From contig JAHILF010000028.1 of assembly GCA_018897105.1 (NCBI GenBank), positions 1 to 41,944 of the forward strand: DNA of 41,944 nucleotides. The letters are read 5' to 3'. Source of the DNA: Pseudomonadota bacterium (GTDB taxonomy: Bacteria; Desulfobacterota; Desulfobulbia; Desulfobulbales; SURF-16). How positions within the stretch are numbered: position 1 is the stretch's first letter; each line of letters starts with the position of its first letter. Positions 24,893-33,373 of the stretch are shown here, in pieces. The position numbers and the translations under genes were made by a program. The notes beneath the pieces are model-generated. The model was given only the letters and a program-made list of their open reading frames with translations, had not been told where the DNA came from and did no database searches.

Positions 24893-27222
24893 TGACAACA
24901 ATTATTTACGATCAATTTGGCCTTCACCCGACTTGTGAAGCTGATTTTATCGTTGAGGAGGATATTCATTACGAGGAGGCCCTTAACCGACTTAAGACTT
25001 CCAAAAAAGAAACACCAACAAATATCGTAGTGAGAAATCCAGCTCTTTTCCATTGGTTTGATGCTCCGGCCAAGCAATTTGGGTGTCAGATTATCAAATT
25101 TGATCCTATCGCAGAATTGAGTAAGCTTTTTAATTACACCACGATAGCCGCCCCTCTTATTCGACATCCTGAATGGATCATCGAGCTTGGATTGTTGGAT
25201 AAGGCCACTCCCGAGGAAATTATTCCCAACGAGCATATGTCTGTATGGCTCAAACGAATATTGCTCGGGTCGGTCTGGAAATCTAATGAACTACTAGACG
25301 ATGGCGACATGGCTGAACTGTTTAATTGGCTTGTAACGCATGACGAACAGTGTTTGCATCCTTTGGCCCGGACGCTTCTTTTCGACCAGATTCAACTTTG
25401 GGGCAAGCGCCATCCAGAAAAGGCTGATCTATTTCGTTGGCTTGGCCATGCTCCGTTCCTAAGGGCAAAATTTGTTATATGGGAACAAGCTGTTCATCAA
25501 TACCCACCAAACCGAATTGCCGAATGGTTCCAGCATGACGATATTTGGTACACTCTCAATTTATTGCCGGGGCGAAAGAAGTGTATTCCCACAATGAATT
25601 TACATGTCAAGCTACCGGAAGGGGTTGCTGTTTTTATACGAACATTCCTTGAAGAAGAATGGAAACGATCCCCGCAAGACGCACTATCAGTCATGACCGG
25701 ACGACTTGATGCCGAAAGGGGATTTCTATTACAAAAACTCCAATCCTATCTTCACCAAGGGATCGCGCTTGAACAAGACGTTTCTGAAAAAATAGCTCAA
25801 TTCCACGAGTTCAATGAAGCCGTCACCCTGGCTCGCCAACTCGTCCCCTTCCAAAATCCTTCCTTTGTCCCTGATACTGCCCCTGTTGAGATAATCCAAG
25901 AGTGGATGAGGGATGAATACCTCCCTTTTTATCGTTCCTGTGCTTTACTCAATAAATTGGAGTTGACCGGCCCCTATGTGGAGAAATTTGAGCACTGGAT
26001 GAAAAAAAATTATCCGGGTTTGTTAATCAATGGGACCGGAATGGCATACCCACAAATTTATCAGTTGAAATCGAGATTAGCTGATGGACCTGTTTTGCTA
26101 TATGTGTTTGACGGGTTGGATTACCTGAATGCCCAAGACGAATTTTTGCCCGCCCTGGAACTTTCCGGCGCCTACCCGGAAGCTGATGTCATTCCATATC
26201 TGACTTTTCTTCCGACTGAAACTTTTATTGCAAAGCCGACCCTTGTCTGTGGCTTGATGAATTCACAAATTCTGCCGGAACGTCCCGACGCTTTATTTTA
26301 TCGTAAATTATTACAAGATTCACTTGGCCTTGCTGAAAACGAAATACGTTCGGCAACCGATAAGGATGCCACACTTGACGAGTTAGTGCAGGAACAAGCG
26401 AAAGCCTATCTCTTTTTAGATAATCAACTTGATCGGGAATATTTGCATAGTGGTCTTAGTCCCTATGTGCGAGGGAAAAAATATTCCATACACCTTAAAA
26501 AACAGGCTGGGGCTATTGTGGAAGCAGTTAAATTTATCAAGGAGCGGTACAACACAAACTTACTGGTCGCGGTATGCAGTGACCATGGTTACACTGAGCT
26601 TCCGCAGAGTGTAACGATATTCAGTATTCCATCCACTACTAAAAGAATGAAAACTCGAAGCATGTTTTCTTCCGATATTACCCCGACTGCTGATAAAACC
26701 CACGGGAACGATATCTGGTGGTTAAAAGCTGGACTGTTTGGGCTGAACGAAGAAATGGCGATACCTGCCGGATATGGATGCTTTGGAAAACGCCCCAAGG
26801 GGGCGTCTCATGGCGGGTGTACGCCGCAGGAAGTTGCAGTACCTTGGTTTTCTTTGACCTTCCAGAAGCCTGAGCCTACTCAGGCCCCGATTATAACCAT
26901 TGAGGGGGAGATCTTCCGCAAGCGGAGGGAGAACCAGTTAATGGTGACGATATCGAACCTGAATAGCTATCCGATATCAATCGTCGAGGTTTCAATAGAT
27001 GGTCTCGGAATTATAACAACTTTTCCTGTGCGAATAGCACAGAAACAGATAGGCAGGATCAACGCCTCTTTCAATGCCGCGACAGTAAATGAAACCATGC
27101 TTGAATTTAAAGGGTTTTGCACTTTTACCCATCGCCAGGGAAAAGAAAAAGTAAAAGTATTGTCAAAGGTTGAAACTAAAGGCGCGATGGTCAATGAGTT
27201 TGACGATGAATTTGAGGTCTGA
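24892..27222 (+). CDS. pglZ: PglZ-family protein (alkaline phosphatase superfamily)
   Basis: The 776-residue protein has the PglZ core in its second half: LLYVFDGLDYLN with the metal-binding Asp near residue 404, a threonine-containing LTFLPTET segment, VCSDHGYTELP near 561 and SHGGCTPQEVAVPWFSL near 640. These match the metal sites of the alkaline phosphatase fold. PglZ is the defining BREX component and is needed for defence and for self-marking in the types studied. A C-terminal beta domain (from about 680) follows the core. It is coupled to brxC upstream and is followed after one base by brxL. Confidence 0.9.
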   Translation: MTTIIYDQFGLHPTCEADFIVEEDIHYEEALNRLKTSKKETPTNIVVRNPALFHWFDAPAKQFGCQIIKFDPIAELSKLFNYTTIAAPLIRHPEWIIELGLLDKATPEEIIPNEHMSVWLKRILLGSVWKSNELLDDGDMAELFNWLVTHDEQCLHPLARTLLFDQIQLWGKRHPEKADLFRWLGHAPFLRAKFVIWEQAVHQYPPNRIAEWFQHDDIWYTLNLLPGRKKCIPTMNLHVKLPEGVAVFIRTFLEEEWKRSPQDALSVMTGRLDAERGFLLQKLQSYLHQGIALEQDVSEKIAQFHEFNEAVTLARQLVPFQNPSFVPDTAPVEIIQEWMRDEYLPFYRSCALLNKLELTGPYVEKFEHWMKKNYPGLLINGTGMAYPQIYQLKSRLADGPVLLYVFDGLDYLNAQDEFLPALELSGAYPEADVIPYLTFLPTETFIAKPTLVCGLMNSQILPERPDALFYRKLLQDSLGLAENEIRSATDKDATLDELVQEQAKAYLFLDNQLDREYLHSGLSPYVRGKKYSIHLKKQAGAIVEAVKFIKERYNTNLLVAVCSDHGYTELPQSVTIFSIPSTTKRMKTRSMFSSDITPTADKTHGNDIWWLKAGLFGLNEEMAIPAGYGCFGKRPKGASHGGCTPQEVAVPWFSLTFQKPEPTQAPIITIEGEIFRKRRENQLMVTISNLNSYPISIVEVSIDGLGIITTFPVRIAQKQIGRINASFNAATVNETMLEFKGFCTFTHRQGKEKVKVLSKVETKGAMVNEFDDEFEV

Positions 27223-27223
27223 A

Positions 27224-28636
27224 ATGAATAAAAAAAATTTAGACTCAAAAATCGAAAATTGTTTTCCAGATGTTTGTGTGCACAAAGGTATTGCGGCAAG
27301 TGTTGGCCTTTCTGGACGTGTGATTCCCGCTTTTGTATTTGATTGGCTTGTTAGCCGTTACCGCGACAGTAGTGGTGGTGTTGATGGTGAAGGCGTCAGA
27401 AATTTTATTGCCCGTTATCTTCCGGACAAGAAACAGAAAGAATCATTGATGTACGAACTGACCACAGGGAATCAATTAAAGATACTAGATGCCTATAGTG
27501 TAAAAGTGCACCCTACCAAAGGTGACCTACAGCTTCGAATCCCTTCTCTCGATATTACCGGTCGGGTACTGGAGACAATTGTGGAGGAAAATTCCCTTTT
27601 GTTGTTCGGTAATGTTTGGGGAAGCGGAACTCTTAAATGGCTTCCCCAAAAAGGCAAGGATGATCGCTTTGAAGTGGTAATGACAGCATTTAAACCAATG
27701 CAAGCGGCGAGCATTGACCTAAATTATTTCCTTAACCAACGACAGCAATTTTCTTCTACCGAATGGCTCGAACTGCTTACTAGGTGCATGGGGTATGACG
27801 AAGATAAGTATTCAGTAAAACAAAAAATGCTTTTGTTGACCAGGCTGATTCCCCTAGTCGAACCACGTGTCAACACCATTGAACTTGCACCTAAAGGAAC
27901 AGGAAAGTCATATATTTTCAGTCAATTATCCCGTCATGCATGGTTGATAAGCGGCGGAGTTGTAACCCGCGCCCAGTTGTTCTATGACATGACTCGGCAC
28001 CAAACCGGAATTATTTCTCGTTATGATGCTATTGTTTTAGATGAAATACAGACCATAAAGTTAAAGGACGAAGACGAAATTGTTGGCGCTCTCAAGGGAT
28101 ATCTTGAGTCGGGAGAATTCCGGGTGATGGGTTTTCACGGTTCTTCGGATGCCGGATTTGTCCTCCTTGGAAATATTCCTATTGAAGATGGTCAGCCGAG
28201 AGATACAAATTATTTTCAAGAATTACCCGGTTGGCTCAATGGACAAGGAGCAACAGCCTTGCTTGACCGATTCCATGGACTGGTTCAGGGATGGGAGTTA
28301 CCGAGGATTGAATCCTCATCACTTTGCCAATGTTTTGCACTTCGGGCCGACTATTTTGGCGAAGTGTTATATGCCTTGCGAAGCTGTCAAGAACACATGG
28401 CATTTGTCAAAGACCATACTGATTCAACCGGGGATTTGCGTGATACTCGTGCGGTACAGCGGCTGGCGTGTGGGTTTCTGAAATTGCTTTTCCCGGATAT
28501 CAAGACCGTTTGTCTGCATGAATTTAATGAATTTTGTTTACAGCCAGCAATTAAACTGCGTTCAAACATCCGTCGTCAGATGTCGATAATGGACTCCGAG
28601 TTTTCGCCCAATATTGCTGAAATAAAGCTTCGCTGA
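27224..28636 (+). CDS. brxL: Short BrxL-like AAA+ ATPase lacking a Lon protease domain
   Basis: I start at the ATG at 27224, one base after the pglZ stop, giving 470 residues; the longer open frame reaches back into pglZ. The protein has the BrxL N-terminal part (KGIAASVGLSGRVIPAFVFD, SRYRD, VRNFIARYLPDKKQKE), a Walker A motif (LAPKGTGKSY, about residue 223) and Walker B (AIVLDEIQT, about 268), with LLGNIPIEDG as sensor region. Type 1 BrxL proteins have about 680 residues and end in a Lon-like protease domain; this one stops at about 470 with no Lon Ser/Lys region. BrxL is a DNA-binding, ring-forming effector in BREX. It closes the operon. Confidence 0.82.
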   Translation: MNKKNLDSKIENCFPDVCVHKGIAASVGLSGRVIPAFVFDWLVSRYRDSSGGVDGEGVRNFIARYLPDKKQKESLMYELTTGNQLKILDAYSVKVHPTKGDLQLRIPSLDITGRVLETIVEENSLLLFGNVWGSGTLKWLPQKGKDDRFEVVMTAFKPMQAASIDLNYFLNQRQQFSSTEWLELLTRCMGYDEDKYSVKQKMLLLTRLIPLVEPRVNTIELAPKGTGKSYIFSQLSRHAWLISGGVVTRAQLFYDMTRHQTGIISRYDAIVLDEIQTIKLKDEDEIVGALKGYLESGEFRVMGFHGSSDAGFVLLGNIPIEDGQPRDTNYFQELPGWLNGQGATALLDRFHGLVQGWELPRIESSSLCQCFALRADYFGEVLYALRSCQEHMAFVKDHTDSTGDLRDTRAVQRLACGFLKLLFPDIKTVCLHEFNEFCLQPAIKLRSNIRRQMSIMDSEFSPNIAEIKLR

Positions 28637-28703
28637 TTTTGTATTTAGTCCTTGATGTTCGAAAAGCTTATGTTGGCCTAATGACCGGGTAGCTGTAAAT
28701 TTT

Positions 28704-28860
28704 GGCCAAATTGAAACAGAATACGGGACTCCAAAAAAGAAAATGCAATCCCCGCCCTGGGGAGCTGGCCGCCGGTCTGGCCGGCGCTGCCCTCGGTGCC
28801 GGGGAATCTGATTGCAGAATTATCAGGTCCGGAGCAGCCAGGGCGATCAAAATGCAATCA
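28704..28860 (+). repeat. Dispersed ~158-bp repeat, copy 1 (52-bp core in orientation A)
   Basis: From GGCCAAATTGAAACAG to TGCAATCA this copy matches the segment 36553-36710 closely over its first ~105 bases, with scattered substitutions. The last 52 bases (28809-28860), bounded by TGATTGCA and TGCAATCA, match the other copy only after reverse complementation. The repeat lies 67 bases after the brxL stop. A short open frame on the minus strand in each copy (ending HFLFWSPVFCF...) gives similar peptides because the DNA is repeated, not because it is a gene. Confidence 0.88.
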
Positions 28861-29120
28861 AAAACGATTGCCGGCAACCTGGTTGGTTGGTGATTGCATG
28901 AAAATTCATATCTCACCCTCTCAAGAAGGTTAACTTGCTGTATTCTTACCGATCACGACCCTTGCCAGAACAAATCTCAATTAAAGAGGGCCTAAAAACC
29001 ATTTTTCGAGAGCAAAAAAGCTAGATAAAAACAGCCTGGGTGATATTATCTGTTTAAATCGCTGGATATAATTTTTTAGACTCCATAATGGCGCAAAATT
29101 ATACGTATTTTAGGCTGTCT
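28861..29120. other. Intergenic region before the cassette array
   Basis: About 260 AT-rich bases follow the repeat. There is no supportable gene. The promoter for the downstream nuclease gene may lie here, but no clear pair of boxes stands out. TTCGGCA at 29121-29127 may be the left edge of the first gene cassette, since it is nearly complementary to the TGTCGAA near 29997. Confidence 0.35.
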
Positions 29121-29133
29121 TTCGGCAAGAAGA

Positions 29134-29991
29134 ATGAGTAACCTTACAAACATCGAAAAGCAGAAACTCGAACGCGAATTGGATATGAGTGGAGGCTATG
29201 TGCTTCGCTTTTCAAATCGCACGTTTGAGGAGTTCTTTCGAGAGATAGTAGGCGTTGAGATCTATGACTCGCGCTTTGACTTGGGTTCAGGCTCCAAGGC
29301 AAACCGTATGCGTGCGTTCTGGCGGATTGCTACGGATGAACAACTTCGGCTGCTTCTCAATGGGCTTCTTGAGGGATGGGACGTTTACTCGGGCGAACCG
29401 ATCCCTCAGTCTGCGCGTACATTGCTGGACCGCATACTCAAAAGCCTTGGAGCGGGAAGCATTTCTGATGTCAAGCAAGGGAGTGAGCCTACCAACCTCA
29501 GTGACGGTGCTTCAAAGAAGCTCATCTCCCGGTTGATTCAGGTAACGTCCTTGCCCCCTCAAAAACGGGGGTATGAATTCGAAGCCTTTCTCAAAAAATT
29601 GTTCGACGCCTATGGCCTCGCTGCCCGGGCTTCCTTCCGCCTCTCGGGAGAACAGATAGATGGAAGTTTCGTGATGCACACTGAGACCTATCTGCTCGAA
29701 GCTAAATGGCAGAACGCTCAAACAGGCGTGGGAGATTTGCACACATTTGAAGGGAAGCTGGGCCAGAAGGCTTCTTGGACACGAGGTCTATTCGTCAGCA
29801 ATTCTGGATTCTCTTCTGACGGCCTGCAAGCGTTCGGAAGGGGGAAGCGCCTCATATGCATGGATGGCTACGATCTGTCCGAAATGCTGAGAATGAAGCT
29901 CTCGTTTGTCGATGTGATGGATGCGAAGATAAGGAGAGCAGCAGAAACGGGATGCCCGTTTGTGCCTGTGCGAGATCTCTTCATCGGGTGA
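29134..29991 (+). CDS. Mrr-like PD-(D/E)XK restriction endonuclease-type protein
   Basis: The 285-residue protein has two parts. The N-terminal ~110 residues contain [20 protein letters not shown], a module I associate with bacterial defence proteins (AbiJ-type N-terminal domains), whose exact name I cannot confirm. The C-terminal half is a nuclease fold: an early acidic helix ([19 protein letters not shown]), the catalytic Asp in SGEQIDGSF near 176, and the E-x-K motif in YLLEAKW at 189-191. These are the active-site elements of Mrr-like restriction enzymes. No methyltransferase is next to it, so it may cut modified DNA or act in abortive infection. It is the first gene of the cassette array and its stop lies 6 bases before the attC-like site. 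Confidence 0.72.
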   Translation: MSNLTNIEKQKLERELDMSGGYVLRFSNRTFEEFFREIVGVEIYDSRFDLGSGSKANRMRAFWRIATDEQLRLLLNGLLEGWDVYSGEPIPQSARTLLDRILKSLGAGSISDVKQGSEPTNLSDGASKKLISRLIQVTSLPPQKRGYEFEAFLKKLFDAYGLAARASFRLSGEQIDGSFVMHTETYLLEAKWQNAQTGVGDLHTFEGKLGQKASWTRGLFVSNSGFSSDGLQAFGRGKRLICMDGYDLSEMLRMKLSFVDVMDAKIRRAAETGCPFVPVRDLFIG

Positions 29992-29996
29992 AACCA

Positions 29997-30063
29997 TGTC
30001 GAACAAATCAGGATACTGGGGGCGCTTCGCTGCGCGCTGCGCCCCAGATCGAGGCGTTAGGCC
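29997..30063 (+). other. attC-like site 1 (integron cassette junction)
   Basis: A core-like TGTCGAAC (29997-30004) and GTTAGGCC (30056-30063) enclose an imperfect stem, CTGGGGGCGC and GCGCCCCAG, with a short variable loop. Size (67 bases), the ending GGCGTTAGGCC and the position six bases after a stop codon are typical of integron attC sites. The first core is degenerate relative to the consensus. Confidence 0.7.
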
Positions 30064-30072
30064 GAAATAGAT

Positions 30073-30915
30073 ATGAAGCATCGTGCGATAAAAGATTTAA
30101 GCCAAGTTAGGCAAGAGAATCTAGTCTCCGAGATATCTACTGGCTTGAGCAAGGTATACGAGAATAGTCTTGAACTATGGACGTCGGCACGGAGTCTATT
30201 CGAATCAAAAAATTATAGGGGCTATCGAGTATTAGAAGCATTTGCTCGTGAGGAAGCTGCAAAATACCTAATTCTTCTAGATGCGTTAAGGTGCCCACTT
30301 TCATTATTTGCAAGTCAGCTACAGAAATTTAATGAGCATTTGGCTAAAGGTATCTATTCAAAAACTTGTGACTGGAGGCCTGATAGTTATAGATGTCTTA
30401 GAGAGTACGTAGATTCAGAACTTGACCAATTCTACTTGGATGGTCCAAACGGAATAGAATGGATCTTTCGAAATGATATCATTTCATCTAGAGAAGAATG
30501 TATCTATGTAGATTATGTCGCATATGATAGCGATAACCATGAATGGATTACACCAAGGGCAAAAGATAGGTACAGTGATCTATTTCCTCACCTTGTGGTC
30601 CCTGGCGTGATTCGTGTTATCCAAGCATTGCGCTCTACGGGTATAGAAAAAGCTGAGGCTCTTAAGATATACGCGGAATATTGGAGAAATTTCTCCTTTG
30701 ATGATTCAACCCATCATCATGAATTTAGACAGGCATTCATAGAGTTCATAAAGCTTCTTGATAACGCTGGTCTTCTTGAAAATGTGCAAGAGAAAGAAAT
30801 TTCTATTCTTCTTGAGCAGTACCCATATCCGCTGTATCGAGAAGCTATGAAAGAGAATAAGGTATCTACAGAATCCTTAAAGGAAAGGCAGGAAAACTGG
30901 TCGCCTGAATGGTAG
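30073..30915 (+). CDS. AbiV-like abortive-infection protein
   Basis: The 280-residue, mostly helical protein has near its N terminus KVYENSLELWTSARSLFESK, followed by NYRGYRVLEAFAREEAAKYL. This is the AbiV pattern (helix with alternating N/L, then a helix with ...A..A.EE.AK), HEPN-like in style. AbiV proteins block phage growth by stopping translation in lactococci. The second half (FDDSTHHHEFRQAFIEFIKL) is not recognised. The gene fills one cassette between attC-like sites 1 and 2, has no clear ribosome site (usual in cassettes) and is visibly AT-richer than the next cassette. Membership in the family is by pattern only. Confidence 0.55.
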   Translation: MKHRAIKDLSQVRQENLVSEISTGLSKVYENSLELWTSARSLFESKNYRGYRVLEAFAREEAAKYLILLDALRCPLSLFASQLQKFNEHLAKGIYSKTCDWRPDSYRCLREYVDSELDQFYLDGPNGIEWIFRNDIISSREECIYVDYVAYDSDNHEWITPRAKDRYSDLFPHLVVPGVIRVIQALRSTGIEKAEALKIYAEYWRNFSFDDSTHHHEFRQAFIEFIKLLDNAGLLENVQEKEISILLEQYPYPLYREAMKENKVSTESLKERQENWSPEW

Positions 30916-30918
30916 GTT

Positions 30919-30939
30919 GGCCTAGCGCGGCGTTAGCTC
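30919..30939 (+). other. attC-like site 2, truncated
   Basis: GGCCTAGC (30919-30926) is complementary, with one mismatch, to the GTTAGGCC that opens this cassette, as expected for the two cores of one cassette. Six bases on, GTTAGCTC (30932-30939) opens the next cassette. The stem that normally separates the cores is missing, so this junction is a deletion product and probably no longer recombines. Confidence 0.6.
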
Positions 30940-31008
30940 GACGGCATGGCGGGTAGGTTCCATGTATTGGTATCGATATGAGCAGGAACGAGTAGATGGA
31001 GATAACAA

Positions 31009-32862
31009 ATGCATAGCTTCCTCTCGAAACTGTTCGGAAAGGCAAAGGTGACAGCGCCCCAGGAATCCGTGGGACTAGAGATCCTCGCCCCCGATTCGAA
31101 GAGAACATCCGGCAGGCGGGAGCCACCGACCGAGCTCGACTGGTCGCAGGCCGAGTACATCCCTCTGCCACCGTCCCCGCCGACTTGGGAGGTTGACGGG
31201 CGCGACGAGTTCCACCGCGAGTATAACGACCCGGTAATTGGCCCGGTGATTCAGGCCGGATTCAAGAACCAACACACCAAGGTCATAAAATTAGCCTTTG
31301 GCCTTTCCCCAGAGCAGCGGCAGGGACGAGCCGGAGCGGTCATCGCCAAGGCATTCACTAAGCTCATTATCCAGCGGATGAAGTCTGGGCAGATAGCGGC
31401 GGCGGCGAAGCAATGCGTCGATATGTTCGAGATGGTACCCGGGCATGTCCAGGACGTCGATCATCGGCGCTTCAACCGAATCCTTGCCCAGATGGACAAG
31501 GAGGGGAAGAAGCACGACTACACCCCCGTCGATGCTGCCAGCCCGTCGTCACTGCCGCTATTCACGGCGTCGGATGATGCCCCTTGGACTCTCGCTGGCG
31601 AGCGAAAGCTGCTGGGCGATGAGCGGCCCGAACCCGCCTTTGACATCGCCGCCATCGATGTGGCGGGCACCTGGCTACTCGACCGGTCCGGTTCCAGCAT
31701 GGGACGTCCGGAGGTGAAGAGCGTGCTTCGCCGAATCGACCGGTGTGGTCTCCTCGTCGGCGAGAAAGCTCTGCGCCATGACGCCTATCGCACGGGGGCC
31801 CCCGCCGCAGGCTCCAGCATCGCGATCATGGACTCCAACGGGGTTCTCCACATCTACGACGCAGGGCTGAACGTCGTTGCCGAGACCGATCTTCGCGAGG
31901 ACCTTCGCGTCGTTGACCACTTCCGGACCATCGACACGAACTACTGGGGGGAGTTCAAGTCCCAGGTGCGAGCCGTAGATATTGCTCCCGAGGGGGACCA
32001 GTACCTCTTCACGCTCGCCGACGAGGTATGGTGCTGCAAAACCTCTGGCCGCGCGGTGTGGGGCGTCGTGATGCCCCTTAAAGAAGGTTGGAAGCGTGTC
32101 GTAGGCCGCAGCGAGCGCTTCGGAGCTGGTCAAGAGGTTGAGGAGGCGCTTCGGCTTTTCGGTCTGTCCCTACCCGTCAACCCCGCAGACATTAAGCGGA
32201 AGTACCGTGCATTGGCGTTCGCCCACCACCCCGACCGTAACGCCGGCGATGCATCCGCTGCCGAGAAGATGAAGGCTCTGAACAAAGCGTTCGAGGTTCT
32301 GACCGGTGTCGATCCGAACACGCTCGGGTTCGAGGAGTCCGATGTCACGTATTTTGCCCGGACGGCTCCCGACCACGTCATTGAGGCGGGGGGCTTCCGG
32401 CTGGAGATCACGCTAACCGTGGGGACTCCTCAAGATTGGGTCTACGCGGCCAGCTTTGCTGCCGCTAACCGTGGGGCCTACCTGGCAACCTACTCCGGGA
32501 AGGTCATTCTAGTCTCACGGGAGGGGCGGCCTGTGGTGGTGTACGATATTGGGACATGCCCGAGTGAGATCGTCGACGTCGGTCGGTACACGTACTTCCT
32601 CACGCCCACACGACTCTACGTCGTCGAAGACAAGGTGAAACTCGCTGCCTTCCTTGACGTCTTCCAGCAGGGCCGGCTGCTCGTCTCTCAGACAGGGTTT
32701 GGTTTGCTCACGAACAAGCGACTCCAGTGGTTCACGGAGGCCGGTGTGAAGGTCGGTGAGCTAACGTCGAGGGACCCGATCCGGGCGATTCACGTAGCCG
32801 ATGGCGGTGCAGTCGTGCAGACTCGACAGCATCGAGTTGAAGTGCAGGGGCTCGCGATGTGA
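31009..32862 (+). CDS. J-domain protein with flanking beta-propeller-like repeats
   Basis: The 617-residue protein carries a J domain at about 380-435: EALRLFGLSLPVNPADIKRK, then the HPD motif in FAHHPDRNAGD near residue 406, and KALNKAFEVLTG. J domains recruit Hsp70 (DnaK). On both sides lie short beta-strand repeats with a WD/propeller look (SIAIMDSNGVLHIYDAGLNV; GAYLATYSGKVILVSREGRP; TYFLTPTRLYVVEDKVKL), as if the J domain were inserted into a propeller. The first ~150 residues are unassigned. The gene is visibly GC-richer than its neighbours and fills the third cassette. GGAGAT precedes the ATG at 31009. A role in defence is only an inference from context. Confidence 0.7.
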   Translation: MHSFLSKLFGKAKVTAPQESVGLEILAPDSKRTSGRREPPTELDWSQAEYIPLPPSPPTWEVDGRDEFHREYNDPVIGPVIQAGFKNQHTKVIKLAFGLSPEQRQGRAGAVIAKAFTKLIIQRMKSGQIAAAAKQCVDMFEMVPGHVQDVDHRRFNRILAQMDKEGKKHDYTPVDAASPSSLPLFTASDDAPWTLAGERKLLGDERPEPAFDIAAIDVAGTWLLDRSGSSMGRPEVKSVLRRIDRCGLLVGEKALRHDAYRTGAPAAGSSIAIMDSNGVLHIYDAGLNVVAETDLREDLRVVDHFRTIDTNYWGEFKSQVRAVDIAPEGDQYLFTLADEVWCCKTSGRAVWGVVMPLKEGWKRVVGRSERFGAGQEVEEALRLFGLSLPVNPADIKRKYRALAFAHHPDRNAGDASAAEKMKALNKAFEVLTGVDPNTLGFEESDVTYFARTAPDHVIEAGGFRLEITLTVGTPQDWVYAASFAAANRGAYLATYSGKVILVSREGRPVVVYDIGTCPSEIVDVGRYTYFLTPTRLYVVEDKVKLAAFLDVFQQGRLLVSQTGFGLLTNKRLQWFTEAGVKVGELTSRDPIRAIHVADGGAVVQTRQHRVEVQGLAM

Positions 32863-32894
32863 AGCGTCATCAGAACAAAGGTGGAGTGAAGAGT

Positions 32895-32956
32895 GAGCTA
32901 ACTACAGCATTCAGCGGAAGGCGCTATGCGCCGCCGTTGATGCTGAGCGTTCGGGC
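32895..32956 (+). other. attC-like site 3
   Basis: GAGCTAAC (32895-32902) is exactly complementary to the GTTAGCTC that opens this cassette. GTTCGGGC (32949-32956) is the second core. Between them CAGCATTCAGCGG pairs with CCGTTGATGCTG, with one unpaired extra T in the first arm, around a GCGC-TAT-GCGC tip. Matching outer cores, a bulged base and a ~60-base length are the marks of a functional attC site. This is the best of the three. Confidence 0.8.
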
Positions 32957-32959
32957 GGA

Positions 32960-33088
32960 AGCCATGATGAACTCGACAGGTCATTTGGCTTGTCCACAGT
33001 GCCGACCCTTGTCAATGGAGTGGATTGCCCGGCGTATGAAAGAATACTCGAAATGAAACTAGGTAACGTATCCTCAGGCGTCAGATAG
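32960..33088 (+). pseudogene. C-terminal fragment of a lost gene
   Basis: A frame without a suitable start reads SHDELDRSFGLSTVPTLVNG, goes on VDCPAYERILEMKLG and ends NVSSGVR with TAG at 33086-33088. The stop overlaps the GTG start of the SIR2-like fragment (TAGTG), which is how genes of one operon meet. I read it as the 3' end of a gene that was cut at the cassette junction at 32949. The family is not recognised. Confidence 0.4.
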
Positions 33089-33357
33089 TGAAAACAACAT
33101 CTCAGAGTTGGCCTATAGAAGTCCTCCATGTCATCAGTGAAGTCAGTAGATTAATCTCTTCTGGACAAATAATAGTATTCTGCGGTGCAGGTATTTCATG
33201 CAACTCGGGTCTGCCTATGGTGAACCAGTTTCTTCCCTATGTGCTCTTGGGGCTCTGTGCTCCCAAGGATGGGGTAACCCCAACATTCGTACAAAAGACG
33301 GGATTCGCAATAAGAACAACGAGCAAACTGGTAGTGCATATCACAGATAGCAAATAG
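33088..33357 (+). pseudogene. Truncated SIR2-like gene
   Basis: The GTG-started frame gives 89 residues. Residues ~20-45 contain the NAD-binding opening of SIR2 proteins, IVFCGAGISCNSGLP. After QFLPYVL the family resemblance is lost, and the product ends at about a third of the smallest SIR2 domain. The NAD-hydrolysis His and the rest of the Rossmann fold are absent, so it cannot work. SIR2 proteins are NAD-depleting effectors in several phage-defence systems. It sits 16 bases before the TrlF-type gene, probably its former partner. Confidence 0.65.
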
Positions 33358-33373
33358 ATATAACGGGGAAAGA

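Noticed and set aside
28668-28916. Minus-strand frames at 28668-28916 and 36527-36967 that give similar peptides
   Set aside because: The similarity comes from the DNA repeat itself. Both frames cross repeat borders, have no ribosome site and the peptide is Ala/Pro-rich without a fold pattern.
32859-33056. 65-codon open frame starting at 32859
   Set aside because: It covers attC-like site 3 and starts by overlapping the J-protein stop. The first part is structural recombination-site DNA, and the downstream coding signal is in a different frame.
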